Assembly (NCBI GenBank): GCA_000787465.1
Contig: JSYX01000443.1
Location: 1-28,824 of the forward strand
Source of the DNA: Thermomucor indicae-seudaticae
Taxonomy: Eukaryota > Mucoromycota > Mucoromycetes > Mucorales > Lichtheimiaceae
Length of the DNA stretch: 28,824 nt
Reading direction: 5' to 3'
The translations under genes were made by a program, and so were the position numbers. The notes under the pieces were generated by a model. The model ran no database searches. It had not been told where the DNA came from and was given only the letters and a program-made list of their open reading frames with translations. Numbering within the stretch: position 1 is the stretch's first letter; each line of letters opens with the position of its first letter. This document shows positions 1-11,697 of the stretch, one piece after another.

Positions 1-35
1 ACTTCCTCAAAATTCAGTATATTGCCGGTACTTAC

Positions 36-679
36 CGAGAAAACCTGCACAACGCTGTGCCCGCAAACAGAGCTTGTTTAGTAATAATAACAATTTAACA
101 GAAACAAAGCATAGAACGAACGATAATCGTGAGTCAATAAGAATGAAAGAAGCACGAGCAATTAGAATTTATTATACCCGAGAACTGCTCATGTTGCTTC
201 TGCATGTCCTCTCTCATCTCCTGCCGTTGCTCCCTCTCCAATTTGCGATGCCCTTCCATTTTCTTCTCGCAACCTTTGACTTCCCTCCTCGGCCTCCTGA
301 CTGCCTGCCGTTCGAGCATAGCTTGCAACAATGCCTTGCTTTCCGCCAGACCTTCTTCGGATTTCTGCAACAGGGTTTCTCGCCGCGGATTCACCCTCCG
401 CCTTTTGCTTCGCCCACAGTCTGGCGTGCCCGCCCCGAGCGCCTAATGAAACCGGGAGCGGGAAGCTGGATAATGAGGGTCTCCAGCTGCGAAAAAATAC
501 ACTTCCCGGCTCCCGGTGTGCGAGACTTGATGAAAGACCGGTATCATATGCTTCGGAAAATCATCGGGAAACCGAGACATTGAAGCCAGTCCGGCAATCT
601 CGACACTCTGCCGATATATCCTTCTGGGAAGTCCATGATCAAGAGATCCATTTGGAGCCCTTTGGTTGTGCAGCAGCAT
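36..679 (-). CDS. Unrecognised coiled-coil protein gene, partial at left edge
   Basis: I do not recognise this gene. Reading leftwards from an ATG at 679, an open frame meets a TAG at 443-445. A 60-nt intron (502 to 443, GTGTAT to TTAG, phase 0 at both ends) removes that stop and joins the frame to a second open stretch running to 134. The second part is rich in Lys, Arg, Glu and Gln (for example QEMREDMQKQHEQF) and should form a coiled coil. A strong donor, CTCG|GTAAGT, lies at 36/35, so an exon ends there and the gene continues off the edge. The junction between about 180 and 75 is unclear; GTATAA near 182 is a candidate donor. The start is provisional because the frame upstream of 679 closes at 701-703, where an intron acceptor is also possible. 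It could instead be a non-coding coincidence. Confidence 0.4.
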
Positions 680-701
680 GAATGGCACATTTTTTTGTAA
701 C

Positions 702-1743
702 TAGATTTCATAACTCACCACTTATTATAAAGCCACAAGTGGCTAGATTTCTCAGGTTTGCGGGGGAACTGTCGATCAAGGATAGCAACATATCCTAGAT
801 GGTGAGGCAGACACAGTTTGTTCAGGCCAGCCGAGCAGCGGGCCGGAGGACCAGGATAAGCAGGCGGGAAGTGCGTCTTGCACGGGCACGGTCTTTTTCT
901 GATAGCTTCATGAGAACCGTAGAGTTCGAGGCCAGGGGTGAGCTGGAAAGCGAGGAACGTCGATCACTGGCGTCGCTGGTACTGTCGTGACAAGGCAGGG
1001 TACGTAGTGCATCTGCATCAAGGGCTATGGTACCACAATCGACTACGGACCTCTCCTATAATCATAGTTCATTCTCGGAATTTCGACTTGTCTCCAACTT
1101 GTACCTACCATATTAGCATCTAATCTTCATGCCACAATACCAAAGCGTGTACTCCAAGGAGCGGCAACGTCCTCACCAGGCGACATTTTCACCACAACAG
1201 ACTCTGTCTCCTCCTCCACAAAAGCTTTAAGTATTATAATAGGACGACACCGACATGCGAGTCAATATCGTGCCTTCCCTATAGTGAAGAATAATGCAGT
1301 TACCGGTGTTCAGGCACACCACGCGGCCAGTGTGCCTATGTAATAAAACCCAAAGACGATGACGTGGCACTCGCCTCGCATGACGAATCATCCATTCGTA
1401 ATAAAGAGGGCCGCCCCGCCCAACAGGAATGCAGACTCAAGAGATCTGCAATCTCGACCGCGTCAAGATGTCCAGACAGGTTTGGCGCCTCGCACGTGGA
1501 GATACAACGTCCGCATGTTGCGATGGAAGGTAGAGTGTCTTTAGAAAAGAAGAAAAGCAACGGAAAGACGTCAAAAAGAACGAAAATGAGCTTATCTGGT
1601 CCATTTATACGATCTGATGACATCATTAACCCTTGGAAAACTTTGCAGTAAACGAGGATCGCGGTTATGCGTAGGCAAAATTGGCGAGTATCGACTGTAA
1701 TTGTTAGATTTTGTGGTATTATTGTAGTTTGTTTGTTAGAGAT
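702..1743. other. Intergenic, no supported gene
   Basis: About 1 kb between the left-edge gene and the 3' end of the asparaginase gene. Several 60-95 codon open frames exist on both strands (for example 1336-1651), but none has a family signature, a convincing splice structure or a plausible composition. I see nothing I would call a gene. Confidence 0.5.
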
Positions 1744-4269
1744 TTATTGACGTGCTTGGATGAGTCGTCTCATTTCCTTTACGAGTTCAATCGAGACTCG
1801 GCCGCGTACGTTTTCGTCGTCCTCCATGCGTTCCAGCTTCTCCATGGCAGAGTAGCCCCATCGATCTCTTGCGTGTATGTCCAGGTCTTTCTGTGCCAAT
1901 AGCAGCTTCAAGACAGATAAGCGTCCCTCGGACGCAGCAACGTCCAAAGCACTGTAGCCAGCCACTGAATCTCGCCAGTTGACAGGCCATCCAGCGTCTA
2001 ACGCAATCTGCACCAGTTTTATGTTTCCGTCCCGTACTGCCTTGAGCCATACGGGTCCCAAATCCTCGCGCTCGCTCTCGGCAATATGAGCCCCCGCAGC
2101 CCGTAACATGGCGACTGCTTCGGCTCGTTTCTTGACGATCGCTACGAACAGAGGCGTGTGACCCTCCTTGTCCCGAACATGGATCGATGCTCCGTGGCGC
2201 AACAAGAACTCTACGATCGGCATGTGTCCCTCTCCGCAGGCCACATGGAGTGGGCTGCGGCCTTCATAATCCACACAATTCAGATTCACAAGTTCTCCCA
2301 TCGTATCATACAATAATTGCATGGCCTCCAAGTCATTCGTAGCCGCCGCGGAACACATCAAGATGGGTGCCAATGCCTTTTCGGCCAACAGCTGCTCCTC
2401 CACTGGCATCGCTTCTTCTTCTTGTTTTGTCTTGTCTTGCTGGTGACTACTACTACCACTATTCGTACTTGCGCGCGTCAAGTTCATGACGGCATGGATC
2501 AAGACATGGGTTCGGTTGCTGGACGCACTGAACCGTTGCTGAGGATGGCGCACCGTCAGTTCGCCCCGCAAATTGCGTGTCATCAGGTTACGGACTTGTT
2601 GCGGATTATCGGGTATTTTGCCAAGCAGGTATGATAACTTGGTTAGCGCACATTCTGGCGTCATGTCCGCGCCAGCCACCACGCCTACGGCTGCGAGCTG
2701 TCTACCAGTTGCGTACGAGTCCGTCACAAGGCCCTTGCGACATTGCGTGCAGTTGACAATAACTACACCACGGTCACTCGCTTCTTTCAGTGCCGCCAGC
2801 AGATCAGCTCGTGCAGGCGCGTTGCCCGCACCATAGGTTTCCAAGACCACACCGCGGATGGGTGGAGCAAGAAAGGATCGGACCGTGGTTTCGTTAATAC
2901 CCGGGAAAAGTCGCAGTGAAGCAACGTTTCTGTCGAGCACCTTGTGAGCGCGGAATTTGGCAATTCGTGTGGGCCGGAGGACGAGTGGCCAGTGAACGTC
3001 TATTGTTATTGCGAGGTATAAGCATAGCTGATAAGCAAGAAAGAGAGAGCGAGAAAGGAGGAGCATCCTTACCAATATCGATACCGAGTTCAACGAGTGC
3101 AGGCAGATTGGGTGAATCAAATGCATCAAAATCGACCGCGCTGATCTTGCTGGTACGATTGCCGCGATAGAGCTTCTTGCCAAAGTACAAACAGACCTCC
3201 GGGATCACAAAGTGCCCCGCAATCGTGAGAGCACCAAGCAGGTTCTCTACTGCATCGTTCCGAACCTCGGTGAGTGGTACTTGGGATCCTGTAATAATCA
3301 CCGTTTTGCTACATATACCGTGCCCGTTAGCTTGCAATGTTGGTCCAGAGAGTTTAAAGCAGAAAATCAGACTTTACCCAAGCTCTTCAAGCATGAAACT
3401 GAGCGCGCTTGCAGTATATGCCATAGTATCTGTACCATGCAGCACGATAAACGCATCAAATAACTCATAATTGGCTTCAATATCGCCGGCGATACGAACC
3501 CAATCTGGGCGGTGATGTTGCCGTCAGTTAGTCAGTGTTGTGATCCATGCTAGGCTTTTTTCTATATTACCATCCATCGTCATATTGCAAGAGTCTAATA
3601 GCGGCTCATATTCAAGAATAGAGTATCTATCCATTCAATTCAATTTTCCTATGAATGAACGCACGTTGTAATACCATAGCATTCCGACTTACCTTATTTT
3701 TTTGCCATAGAGACTCACAGGAGTAATTAAGCTTGGCAATTGAAAAATGGAGGTTTGCCCGTTACGTACTGTCCGTACAGTATTGGTTATTTTCGAGAAG
3801 GTACTATCCTCTTTGGGCGGCAGTGAACCGTTGTTGAGCTGATAAAGACTATCATTGGATGGATTCCTTGACAGCGAAGGACTACTGTTGGGATCGTGAA
3901 ATCTTTGGATCTTGGCGAGACACTGAGCGAGATAGTTGGGTAGCTACAACGGAAAAGCGTTCTTGTTCTTAGTGAGACCGAGAAAAAACACTAAGATGTC
4001 AGTAGACTAGACCGTACCGGGATATAGCCGTGTTCTCGTGTATGCTTCATACCAATGGTTCCTCCAGTATAAATGACCAGAACGCGAGAAAAGTCTACCC
4101 CCCAGTATAAGCGCACTTGCATAAAAGTTTTTCTTGTTGTCAACGTACCTGGCGCAAGCATTTCATTCCGATCAGCACTGAGCTGATGTTCGACAGCCGC
4201 ATTGTCATACACCATGCCGACATGCTTGACGTCGTCTTCTGAACGCCTTGACACAATTGACGGTAGCAT
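1744..4269 (-). CDS. L-asparaginase (type I-like) with C-terminal ankyrin repeats
   Basis: Predicted to hydrolyse L-asparagine to aspartate and ammonia in the cytosol; human ASPG (60-kDa lysophospholipase/asparaginase) has the same domain order. Exons on the minus strand: 4269-4149, 4094-4018, 3943-3693, 3626-3571, 3504-3378, 3308-3073, 2999-1744; 708 codons, 707 residues, all phases agree. The catalytic Thr motif TGGTIG is at residues 50-55 and the second motif HGTDT at 191-195, followed by ITGSQVP and RNDAVENLLGAL. A low-complexity Ser/Asn insert of about 45 residues lies between GYIP and ITPVSLYGKKIR. Residues about 500-690 hold four or five ankyrin repeats (for example GRSPLHVACGEGHMPIVEFL). 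The start at 4269 is the ATG giving a short plain N-terminus; a longer frame to 4365 adds a hydrophobic stretch that reads like leader or intron. Asparaginase identity is secure; a lysophospholipase activity is only a family possibility. Confidence 0.93.
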
Positions 4270-5107
4270 TTCTGCAGCGAAAAGAAAACTGACAACAACG
4301 ATGAAAAAATTGCTTTGTTCCCTTTTTTGGCTAAACCAGGTCGTTCTTCCCACGGACATATCCAATCGTATGGTTCAACCGGCGCTTTAGAGTTGTTTGT
4401 TCGCGCTTACATCCAGGAACCGTATAGATTGAGCGATGTAGCATGCCACATCAAGTTAACCACCAAAGTTATATATCGATTTATTCTAGGTAACGATCCA
4501 ACGTATCTACTACAACAGCAATTGTTCTGCAAAATGCGCTTCAAGCGGAGACAATGTCTCAGCACGATCTTTCCGCGGATCTAGGTACATCTAAGCGCAG
4601 TGGATCACAGCACTGATTCTTCTTACATTTGCCTTTCCATGGTTATCATCAACCGCCCACACGTTTGTGTTCCTTGTGTCACTCGTTAGGCTGCTCATTG
4701 ATGTGATAAGCACGGAATAACAGTTAATATAATGTCCGCTTGTTAGAGTAGATGATACGACAAGACGCCATACTTCCGACCGTTGCGTAAAGTCCATGAC
4801 GTGTTAAGAAAGAGTGGAAAACGCGAATACGGTTACCGAGGTGCGCCATCGCTTATTACCGGATACTTTATTGATGCGCAAAGCATTGAAGAAACGTTCA
4901 AGCGGTTGCTAGCTACTGAACGCGTGAAATTACTTTGCTGGATAAAGCAACTCTCGTCCCCAGGTAGATACTTCTTCCTTGATCCTTCATCTCCTCAGTT
5001 CAAGCTTCATCATCGTCATTGTACACGCACTTAGGTTGGATTGGTGTTTCTTCCATGTTGACCGCAAACCAATAGCAGATTACAATAGCGTGAAGCGAAT
5101 TTTTTGA
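4270..5107. other. Intergenic between asparaginase 5' end and cytochrome b5 3' end
   Basis: About 840 bp, expected to hold the asparaginase promoter. Short open frames on both strands show no recognisable protein or consistent splicing. I saw no clear TATA box at a sensible distance from the asparaginase ATG. Confidence 0.5.
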
Positions 5108-5673
5108 CTAAAAGTAGTAATAACGCGCGTATACGTAGCCGACAAGGACCACCAAAGGGATCAGGATACGAAGAGCACTGCCAGTTAGGGATTATCAGTA
5201 CGCAATCCTATCGACCCAAAAAAAATCAGGGCCATTTGGACTTACTTTCCCTTGGGTTGTTCGGGAGTCTTTGCAGGCGTAGACAGCACATTCGACTTTC
5301 TTTCTGGCTTGGGCGGAACAGACTGAAAAACCACTTGGTTAGCAGTGCTTGATATAAAGAAAGCATATATACGCACGGAGGGGTCGAGGTCACCAATGTA
5401 GTATTTTTTCAGTAACTCCCGAGCGTCGTCAGAATGGCCAACGTCTTCAAAAGATTCCGTTGCATCTCTTCCGCCTTCATCCAGTAGCACTTCCTCGCCA
5501 CCGGGATGCTACGCCATTCATAAGTTCCTAAGTCTCGAGAACCCGCTAAGTTCTGACTTTACCTCTGCTACGAATGCCGTAACATCGTACACTTTGTTAT
5601 GAATAACAACGTACAAATCACCACGCGATTTATGCTGAGCGACCTGATCAAAGGTGAAGAGCTTGCTGGCCAT
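5108..5673 (-). CDS. Cytochrome b5, tail-anchored
   Basis: Small haem protein that passes electrons to membrane desaturases, hydroxylases and P450s on the cytosolic face of the ER. Exons: 5673-5563, 5508-5377, 5322-5246, 5177-5108; 130 codons, 129 residues, phases consistent. The N-terminal half is a cytochrome b5 haem-binding domain: VYDVTAFV leads into HPGG with the first haem ligand His38, and the second ligand is His62 in [11 protein letters not shown] Pro/Lys-rich linker (about 82-106) precedes a C-terminal hydrophobic helix (about 108-124) with a short RYYYF tail, the usual tail-anchor layout. The last exon is easy to miss because exon 3 reads AAG-TAA if the intron donor (AAA|GTAAGT) is ignored; splicing restores the membrane anchor. 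Length is normal for the family. Confidence 0.95.
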
Positions 5674-6173
5674 TTTGGGCTTGTATTATGTAAAGAAACG
5701 CGGAAAGGACCGTGTCCGTGTAACGCTCTTTTTGAGGTCAAACAGAAACGCGGCGGCATGAACCAACCAAAGCGGTCAGATCAGGTTGTGAAAGAACACC
5801 GTTAACGCCCACATCTTTACCAGCTTTATTATCCATGTGCAATATTTCTCTATCCTATATAGACCTGACGGATCCGCCGACTATTGGTTGCATTCACTAA
5901 AGAATCATGCAAAGGCTCCCCTACCCGTTGTCTATTTCAATGTCGAGAACGCGAGCTGGTACATCTAAAACTTTTCATCTTCAATTGCAAGCAACTCCAG
6001 AAGGAGGGAAAAAAGGCTGGGGAGCCCATAGGTTTATACAGTAGAGCTTCTTCGACGCACCGGCTTATATGGACACATCGGCTTATTCTTGTAACTTTTG
6101 ACTGCTTCCTGTGATGCCTTCAGTCGCGGTGTCACTTAATCATCTTTCTCCCTGTTTTGCTCAGTCAACTCAT
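5674..6173. promoter_or_regulatory. Shared divergent 5' region of cytochrome b5 and NDC80
   Basis: Five hundred bases separate the two divergent start codons and should carry both promoters. I see no strong TATA element close to either ATG. An in-frame ATG at 6114 upstream of the chosen NDC80 start shortens this region if it is used. Confidence 0.45.
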
Positions 6174-8804
6174 ATGCAAGATTCTTCTGAACGGGCACCT
6201 CCGACGACAACAGAGGATGCCCGTCAACGACGATTTACCATAAGTCATCCGGATGGGACGCAGCAGCAGCAGCAACGTAATCGCTTCGATCAACCAGTCC
6301 ATAATGCGCTAAAGCGAGAAGCGCCCATGGCGTCCAGTCGTACCAAGATGCAACGAAAATCTGCTCCTGCAGACACTGAAGTGCTTGGGCCGCACCGTGT
6401 TATCGTACCGACTGCGAGCTCGAGCGGTGCAGTTGATGACCAAGCGGATCAGGACCTGCCACTTCCTACAAGGTATATTCGCACACAACAGAACCAGCAT
6501 CACGAACGCTGACGCAATCATCTTCAAGACGTATCAGTACTTTAAATCAGGTTTTAAATCGACACTCGTTTGTCAATAGCTCGTCTATAGGAGCACCTGG
6601 TGCAGCAATCTCGAAAACGACACCTACGGTGACGAAATTGCACGGCGATCCACGGCCTATTAAGGATTCAGAGTTTCAAAGAAGGGCGATTCGGACGATT
6701 ATCAAGTACTTGACGGACAATGGTTACGGCCCAATAACGCCACAGACGTTTCGTGGATTGAGTTATCGAACCTTTCAAGACATCTTCAAGTTCCTGCATC
6801 AACGCGTGGTTCCCGGCCACGTGTACGTCAAGGACAAGTTTGAGGATGAGTTTATCGATATCCTCAAGTCACTGAGGTATCCGTTGGCGGATACGATAAG
6901 CCCTAAAGCTCTCTATTCGATTGCTGCACCGCACTCGTATCCGGTGTTCTTGGCATTACTGCTGTGGATGACTAAACTATGTCAGGTTGCTATTGCCAGA
7001 AAGGGAGGGGGTTGTTCACGGAAATATTCATCATGTTATTGCAGGAAGAAGCCATTATGGATAATGAGAATAATCAGGAGAATGATACAGGAAGACAATC
7101 ACTAGATAACGACGAGCAAGCGGATGAATTGAGCTTGCTGTTCTACGATTACACCTCTGCAACGTACAGCGCATTTATGGATGGAGCAGACGAGTTCTCA
7201 GGTATTGATGCGGAATTAAAGGGAATGATTGGTAAGGCTATCTAGTGATAGAACGAGAGCAAAAGGTTTCGAGGGCATTGACTTTAGCGTCTAGAGGAAA
7301 TGACCAAGCTGCGCCAGAATGAAATAGAAGAAATCACTGAGAAGGACAAGCAACTGGAAAAGCAACTAAGTCAGGCCGACCTAATAAAAGTAAGTCATAT
7401 CGCAGGTCGCTACGTGGCAGACAGAGAGCAGTTAACATGGAGCATTTGAAAGTCTCGGTTGGCGGTGTTGCAGGCACGCCGTCAAGACGTGGAAAGGAAC
7501 ATGGCCGAGCTTACTGAGTATTGCGAGCAGAAGCGCCAACGAATCCAGAAATATGAGGATCAGAATCCCAGGCTCCAGGCGAAAATCCAGAAAAACGGTA
7601 GAATGGATTAGCAGGTGAAAATAGAGTGATGCCACTTTGCTGATAAGGACGCTGGTTCAGAGGCGGAATTGGCTCAAGTAGAAGCTGAGCGTGAAGCGCT
7701 CCGGAAGGAATTAGATGCACGGAATATAACCGAAGAAGAACTGGAACGCTTGTCAAACGAACACCTTCAGCTTGAGAAAGAGTGGGGCAACTTCCAAGCT
7801 AAAATAGACGAAATGCAAAAAGAAATGTGGGAATTAGAAATGCAAGCCGAAAAGCAACGGAGATTGGTAACGTTTTATGCACAAGAAGGTTTTCGAAAAT
7901 AGGATAGGCTAATCACGGTCTGTTTACCCAGGTTGAAGCCGACGTCGCTGAATACAACTCTCTGGCTGAGAGAGTCGGGATCATACCTCCCGATGCCAAG
8001 TTTGCAGACGGAAAAGATTTAAGATTTTCATTTAACGCTCTAGGGTCAAATCTAAGCGAAATGGCGTCCTTGGACCTAGAGGGAGTTGTTCCGGTACGAT
8101 TGTTAAGTGATAGCTTTTGGATGCCTGTGTCTAAGAATACGTTTTTCTATTAGCCGCTCCTGCAAGATCTGGATAATAAATATAAGATCCTGATAGAGCA
8201 AGAAGTGGAGGAAGTATTGGATTTACAAGAAAAGCTTGAAGCTTCAAGGAATCAACTACAAGCGCGGGAGGTTGAAATAAATAAACTAGAAAGCAAACTT
8301 GCGGAAACGACAAAAAGACATGATGATATACGCAAGGTAAGACTCGTGGTTATCATGCGATTAAGTAGTCAATTTGACATGGTGGATACGTTAGAACCTG
8401 TTCGAAGAGATCCAAAAAATCAACGATGCTGTAGATCAAGCACACCAAGACTCCACGAAAATCATCCTGGATGCGAAATCACGACGCAATGCACAGCAAC
8501 GGAGAGTAGATCAACTACGTAGTGAGTAAGTATCTGATTATTCACGTCAATAACAGAGTTGACGTGCTTACTTTTAGCGGTATCCGGCAGATTGAATCGA
8601 ATTTCGTATATGATAAAGACGCGGCGGGAAGAAAATGTGGGGAAGACATCGGTATTCCTGACTGAGATAAATAATGAAGTTCAAACGATTGAGGCAAAGC
8701 TGCGGGAACTGGAAATTCTGGCAGAGAAACATTGCAGTCAAGTGAAACGACCAGAAGCAATTCACAACGGTGCAACCACCGACCGAAAAGAAGAGAGACG
8801 ATAA
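6174..8804 (+). CDS. NDC80: Kinetochore protein NDC80 (HEC1)
   Basis: Microtubule-binding subunit of the Ndc80-Nuf2-Spc24-Spc25 kinetochore complex. Exons: 6174-6472, 6538-6985, 7045-7231, 7295-7389, 7453-7597, 7661-7866, 7932-8093, 8154-8336, 8395-8521, 8578-8804; 693 codons, 692 residues. The N-terminal tail (about 1-135) is basic and Ser/Thr/Gln-rich with a polyglutamine run, as expected for an Aurora-regulated tail. The calponin-homology domain spans about 137-249 (GDPRPIKDSEFQRRAI through PVFLALLLWMTKLCQ), followed by DYTSATYSAFMDGADEFSGI. The rest is long coiled coil with the conserved YNSLAERVGIIP block near the start of exon 7. Exon 2 uses an unusual donor, CAG|GTTGCT. The start could be the in-frame ATG at 6114, which adds 20 residues; I chose 6174. 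Length matches fungal NDC80 (about 650-700). Confidence 0.94.
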
Positions 8805-9090
8805 AAGTAGAAAAGCAATGACCACAAAGTGGTCAAAACGAAAATGTTAGCCAAACGGCTAGACAGGCATCTCAATAAATGTACATAGCCGAAAACATTG
8901 AAGACAATGCTAGTTCTCTTTCTGGCGCTTGAGACTATATGTCGGTGATGACGATCGAAGAGATAAAGTTAAGACTTGGTTCTATTCACCCAAAAAATCC
9001 ATTGATCAGTGCCAGCAGCGTCAAAAAGTTTTTCCACAAACGGAAAAATCCAGTTCATGCCAAATTTTGGGCAAAGTTGACGTTGTCGGC

Positions 9091-9704
9091 ATGGCGAAGG
9101 GGAAGAAAAAAGACGATCAAGGCCAAGCGCTACAGAATCTACAGACGTACCAGCGAATGAATTTTCTACATCAAGCGGCTGTCTTGATGTCCACCATAAA
9201 CGCATCGGTTTGCGATGAAGCTTCTCAAAGTAAAGATTCTTCCTCATGTGACACCCGGTGGCGAGGCGATCCTAAAGGATCACTTGCTTCTCTTGGACGT
9301 TATTACAACAAGACCATGAAAACCATTGGTCAAAAAATGGTGGTGCGAATGTAAGTAAAAGAGGCCGTTTGATGATGGGCTAAGCTAACTAACTATCGGT
9401 CAAGTGATCCAGACGTCAAAAGAACCATCTGTAAGCGATGCGATACCAGCCTGATACCTTATATAACGGCTACAACACGGATTACACGTAAGCTTTCTTT
9501 CTTTCTTTGAAGACGGTCGTTAACTCTCGTCTCTCTCTCACCTTATCAATTTTAGAATATCCTCAAACAGCCACAGTAACTCGGTGTCATGCTTGTGGCG
9601 CCCGTAAACGATTTCTGGCAAGACCCGACTATAAACTCTTTAGCGAGCAGCCTGAAAATATTCACTGGCGAGGAAGAATAAATGAAAAGGGAGTCAAAGA
9701 GTAA
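9091..9704 (+). CDS. RPR2: RNase P/MRP protein subunit Rpp21 (Rpr2 family)
   Basis: Protein subunit of nuclear RNase P (and possibly RNase MRP), which removes tRNA 5' leaders. Exons: 9091-9350, 9405-9487, 9556-9704; 164 codons, 163 residues, phases agree. The family pattern is clear: an N-terminal helix YQRMNFLHQAAVLMS, then LGRYYNKTMKTIGQKMVVR, then DPDVKRTICKRCDTSLIP, and a C-terminal CHACGARKRF. The four zinc-binding cysteines are Cys96, Cys99, Cys125 and Cys128. The start is the ATG giving a basic MAKGKKKDDQ N-terminus; the frame is open further upstream to about 8929, but that extension has no family resemblance. A low-complexity insert of about 25 residues (Ser/Asp-rich) separates the two N-terminal helices. 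The gene begins 286 bp after the NDC80 stop on the same strand. Confidence 0.92.
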
Positions 9705-11470
9705 CATTTCCAGAGAATGGGAGCATTTGCCGAAAGAGTTTTTCTGGCAATTCACAATATCTACGACAGACTCTGAACAGTTTTAGCGCAAGAGCATAGT
9801 TTACTGATGACACTACACAAAGCATGGATGCACGCAATGTATGCACCGGTGGTCGTATCACTGAGGATGAAGAAACAAGCGGGAGCGCGAAAGGGACAAA
9901 TATCCGAGCAATAAACTCGATCAATGGTGCGAACAGCTTGATCTGTTGTGTAGTACATTGTGGAATAATGCAGAAGTAGCATGTTCTTAAGGTTGCCGTA
10001 CTGGACCAGCCATTCCTCGCTCTATTAAGACAGCGTTACCTTGCTGCCGCTAGCGGATTGTCGTCAGAACCGGGTTATCGCGCGTATCGCGAAAGCGAAA
10101 TGCTTGAGCACACTCAAAGCAAAGCGTTCTTCAGCATACGCCGATACAAGTTATATAACGGTTAGCCAATGGGAAGTCTACCATTTTTCAAGCGTTGCGG
10201 ATCTATGCGACACTGCTTTATTAATTAAAACAAGACTTGGCTGCTTATGCGGAGGCAATTGATAGGAAGCATGAAACAGCTATCTGATGATTTATGCTGC
10301 GCTCTGGGAAAAACATATTGCCAGTCTCGGAAGGCAATGCAACCGGCAAGATCATGATGGCAGGAACCATGATCCGACGTGGTGGATCGGCTTATTTTGG
10401 CAGGAGATGTAACCATGGCTGTTACCAGGATTTATTCATGCTGATCCCGTATAAAGAATTTTGCCGCAGCGTCGGAGTAATTGAATTGCCGTGTGCTGTA
10501 GTCCGTATCTGTGTGGAATCTGGCGCGTGCTCCATCTTGCGATTCCATCATATGTCAGCGAGACAAACTGGTATTGTCTTTCTCATGAGAAAAGCAATGG
10601 AGAATCCTAAAGAGCAAGACCGAGCTTCAACGCCCACAAGCACGCAAAGAGCAAGATCCACTGATGTAAAGACGCTGCTTGCGGGTAATCATTTCACTGT
10701 GCTATCAATGCGACATGACGTTCGTTGCGACGGACATGAATGATATAAAGTACCAAGGTCCAGCAGACCTGCACTGCCACGACGCACCTTGTTGCAGTGA
10801 ACACGCTAGCTGGCAAGGTGATCGAGGAAGATCTTCAGAGGGTAGGGATGGGAAGTTTTCTGTTATCTTCGGCATCGAAGTCCTGTCTTGCACACGGCCC
10901 CTGGGTTTCTTTCTTATCGGTTCATTGACCTCTGCCAACCATGGTGAGGCCGTGCATTCCAAGGTCCTGGCGCTGGTGGAATTCTCTCGATGGCATTCGT
11001 CGTCATAACAGATATTACTCCCTTGCCACTTTATCCACGACTCCCAATCCATGCTTGTCACTTGACCAGTGTCGTGGTGCCACTTCTAGACTATGCCTCG
11101 TCGCATGTACAAAGGTTTATCAAGTTGGCTTATGATTCTTGGTCTGGTCTTTTCCATGGGGATGTCGCAACTGAATGCAATTCTTGCAGCGCAACAGACT
11201 GCCGGTCACAAAGAATACGTCGCCATTGCAACAACGTCACTGCAACAACGAGCTGTTGAAACTGACAACTGTTTGGTAGACAACCCTTTTCCTCATGGTC
11301 TGGATCGGCGACTGGTGTCGCCTAATTTATCAGAGTCCATTAATCATTTTCCACCAAGCACAGTTGGTCCAACCAGCTGGGCGGGGCGCGCATGGCAGCA
11401 GCAGCATATGGTGCAGTCAATGCATATCCGCAACATGCCACTCAAAGCTCAAGGCCCCCATTCCAGATGA
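9705..11470 (+). pseudogene. Unassigned, frame-broken coding remnant
   Basis: I do not recognise this locus. The plus strand carries successive stretches that look like protein but sit in different frames and are cut by stops that no normal-sized intron removes. Pieces include KLDQWCEQLDLLCSTLWNN (from 9913), VLDQPFLALLRQRYLAAASG (from about 9995, another frame), ALRIYATLLY then a TAA then LKQDLAAYAEAIDRKHE (about 10192-10280), HDPTWWIGLFWQEM (to 10409), TELQRPQARKEQDPLM (to 10666), VNTLAGKVIEEDLQR (about 10800-10841), AVHSKVLALVEFSRWHSS (about 10950-11005), LLDYASSHVQRFIKLAYDSW (about 11080-11145), and a C-terminal-looking Gln/Pro-rich stretch ending at 11470. Order and orientation are consistent, as for one gene of perhaps 500 residues. 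Several breaks such as CAG|GTAGGG could be real introns, so an intact but oddly spliced gene is not excluded. Confidence 0.45.
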
Positions 11471-11697
11471 GCACACAAATACCATCCCAAAGCGTCTTTG
11501 TTGTAGCAAGTGACCTCGCTTCTCATTAGTTATGTTTCTTGCCAGACACTCTGTTTGGTGCGAATTCATACCCAGTGACCTAACGTCTTTGAAAATTCAT
11601 CCCCGCCACGCAAGTTACCATTTCCGTATTTTAGAACAACACTCTTTCTCTTTTGTCTCCGTTCATGTCTTTCGTTTCCAAATCCTAACACAAATCG

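Noticed and set aside
1744..3183. 479-codon single open frame for asparaginase
   Set aside because: It reads through the intron 3072-3000; the true exon begins at 2999, and the catalytic part lies in five or six exons upstream.
8929..9090. N-terminal extension of RPR2
   Set aside because: The frame is open, but the residues do not resemble the Rpp21 family, which begins close to the YQRMNFL helix.
9717..9773. Start codon with a 19-residue open peptide (MGAFAERVFLAIHNIYDRL)
   Set aside because: It ends at an in-frame TGA, and an overlapping frame also reads protein-like; it cannot be shown to be a real start.
10168..10182. GKST peptide as a P-loop motif in the broken locus
   Set aside because: It lacks the preceding GxxxxGK spacing and the surrounding strand context of a nucleotide-binding site.
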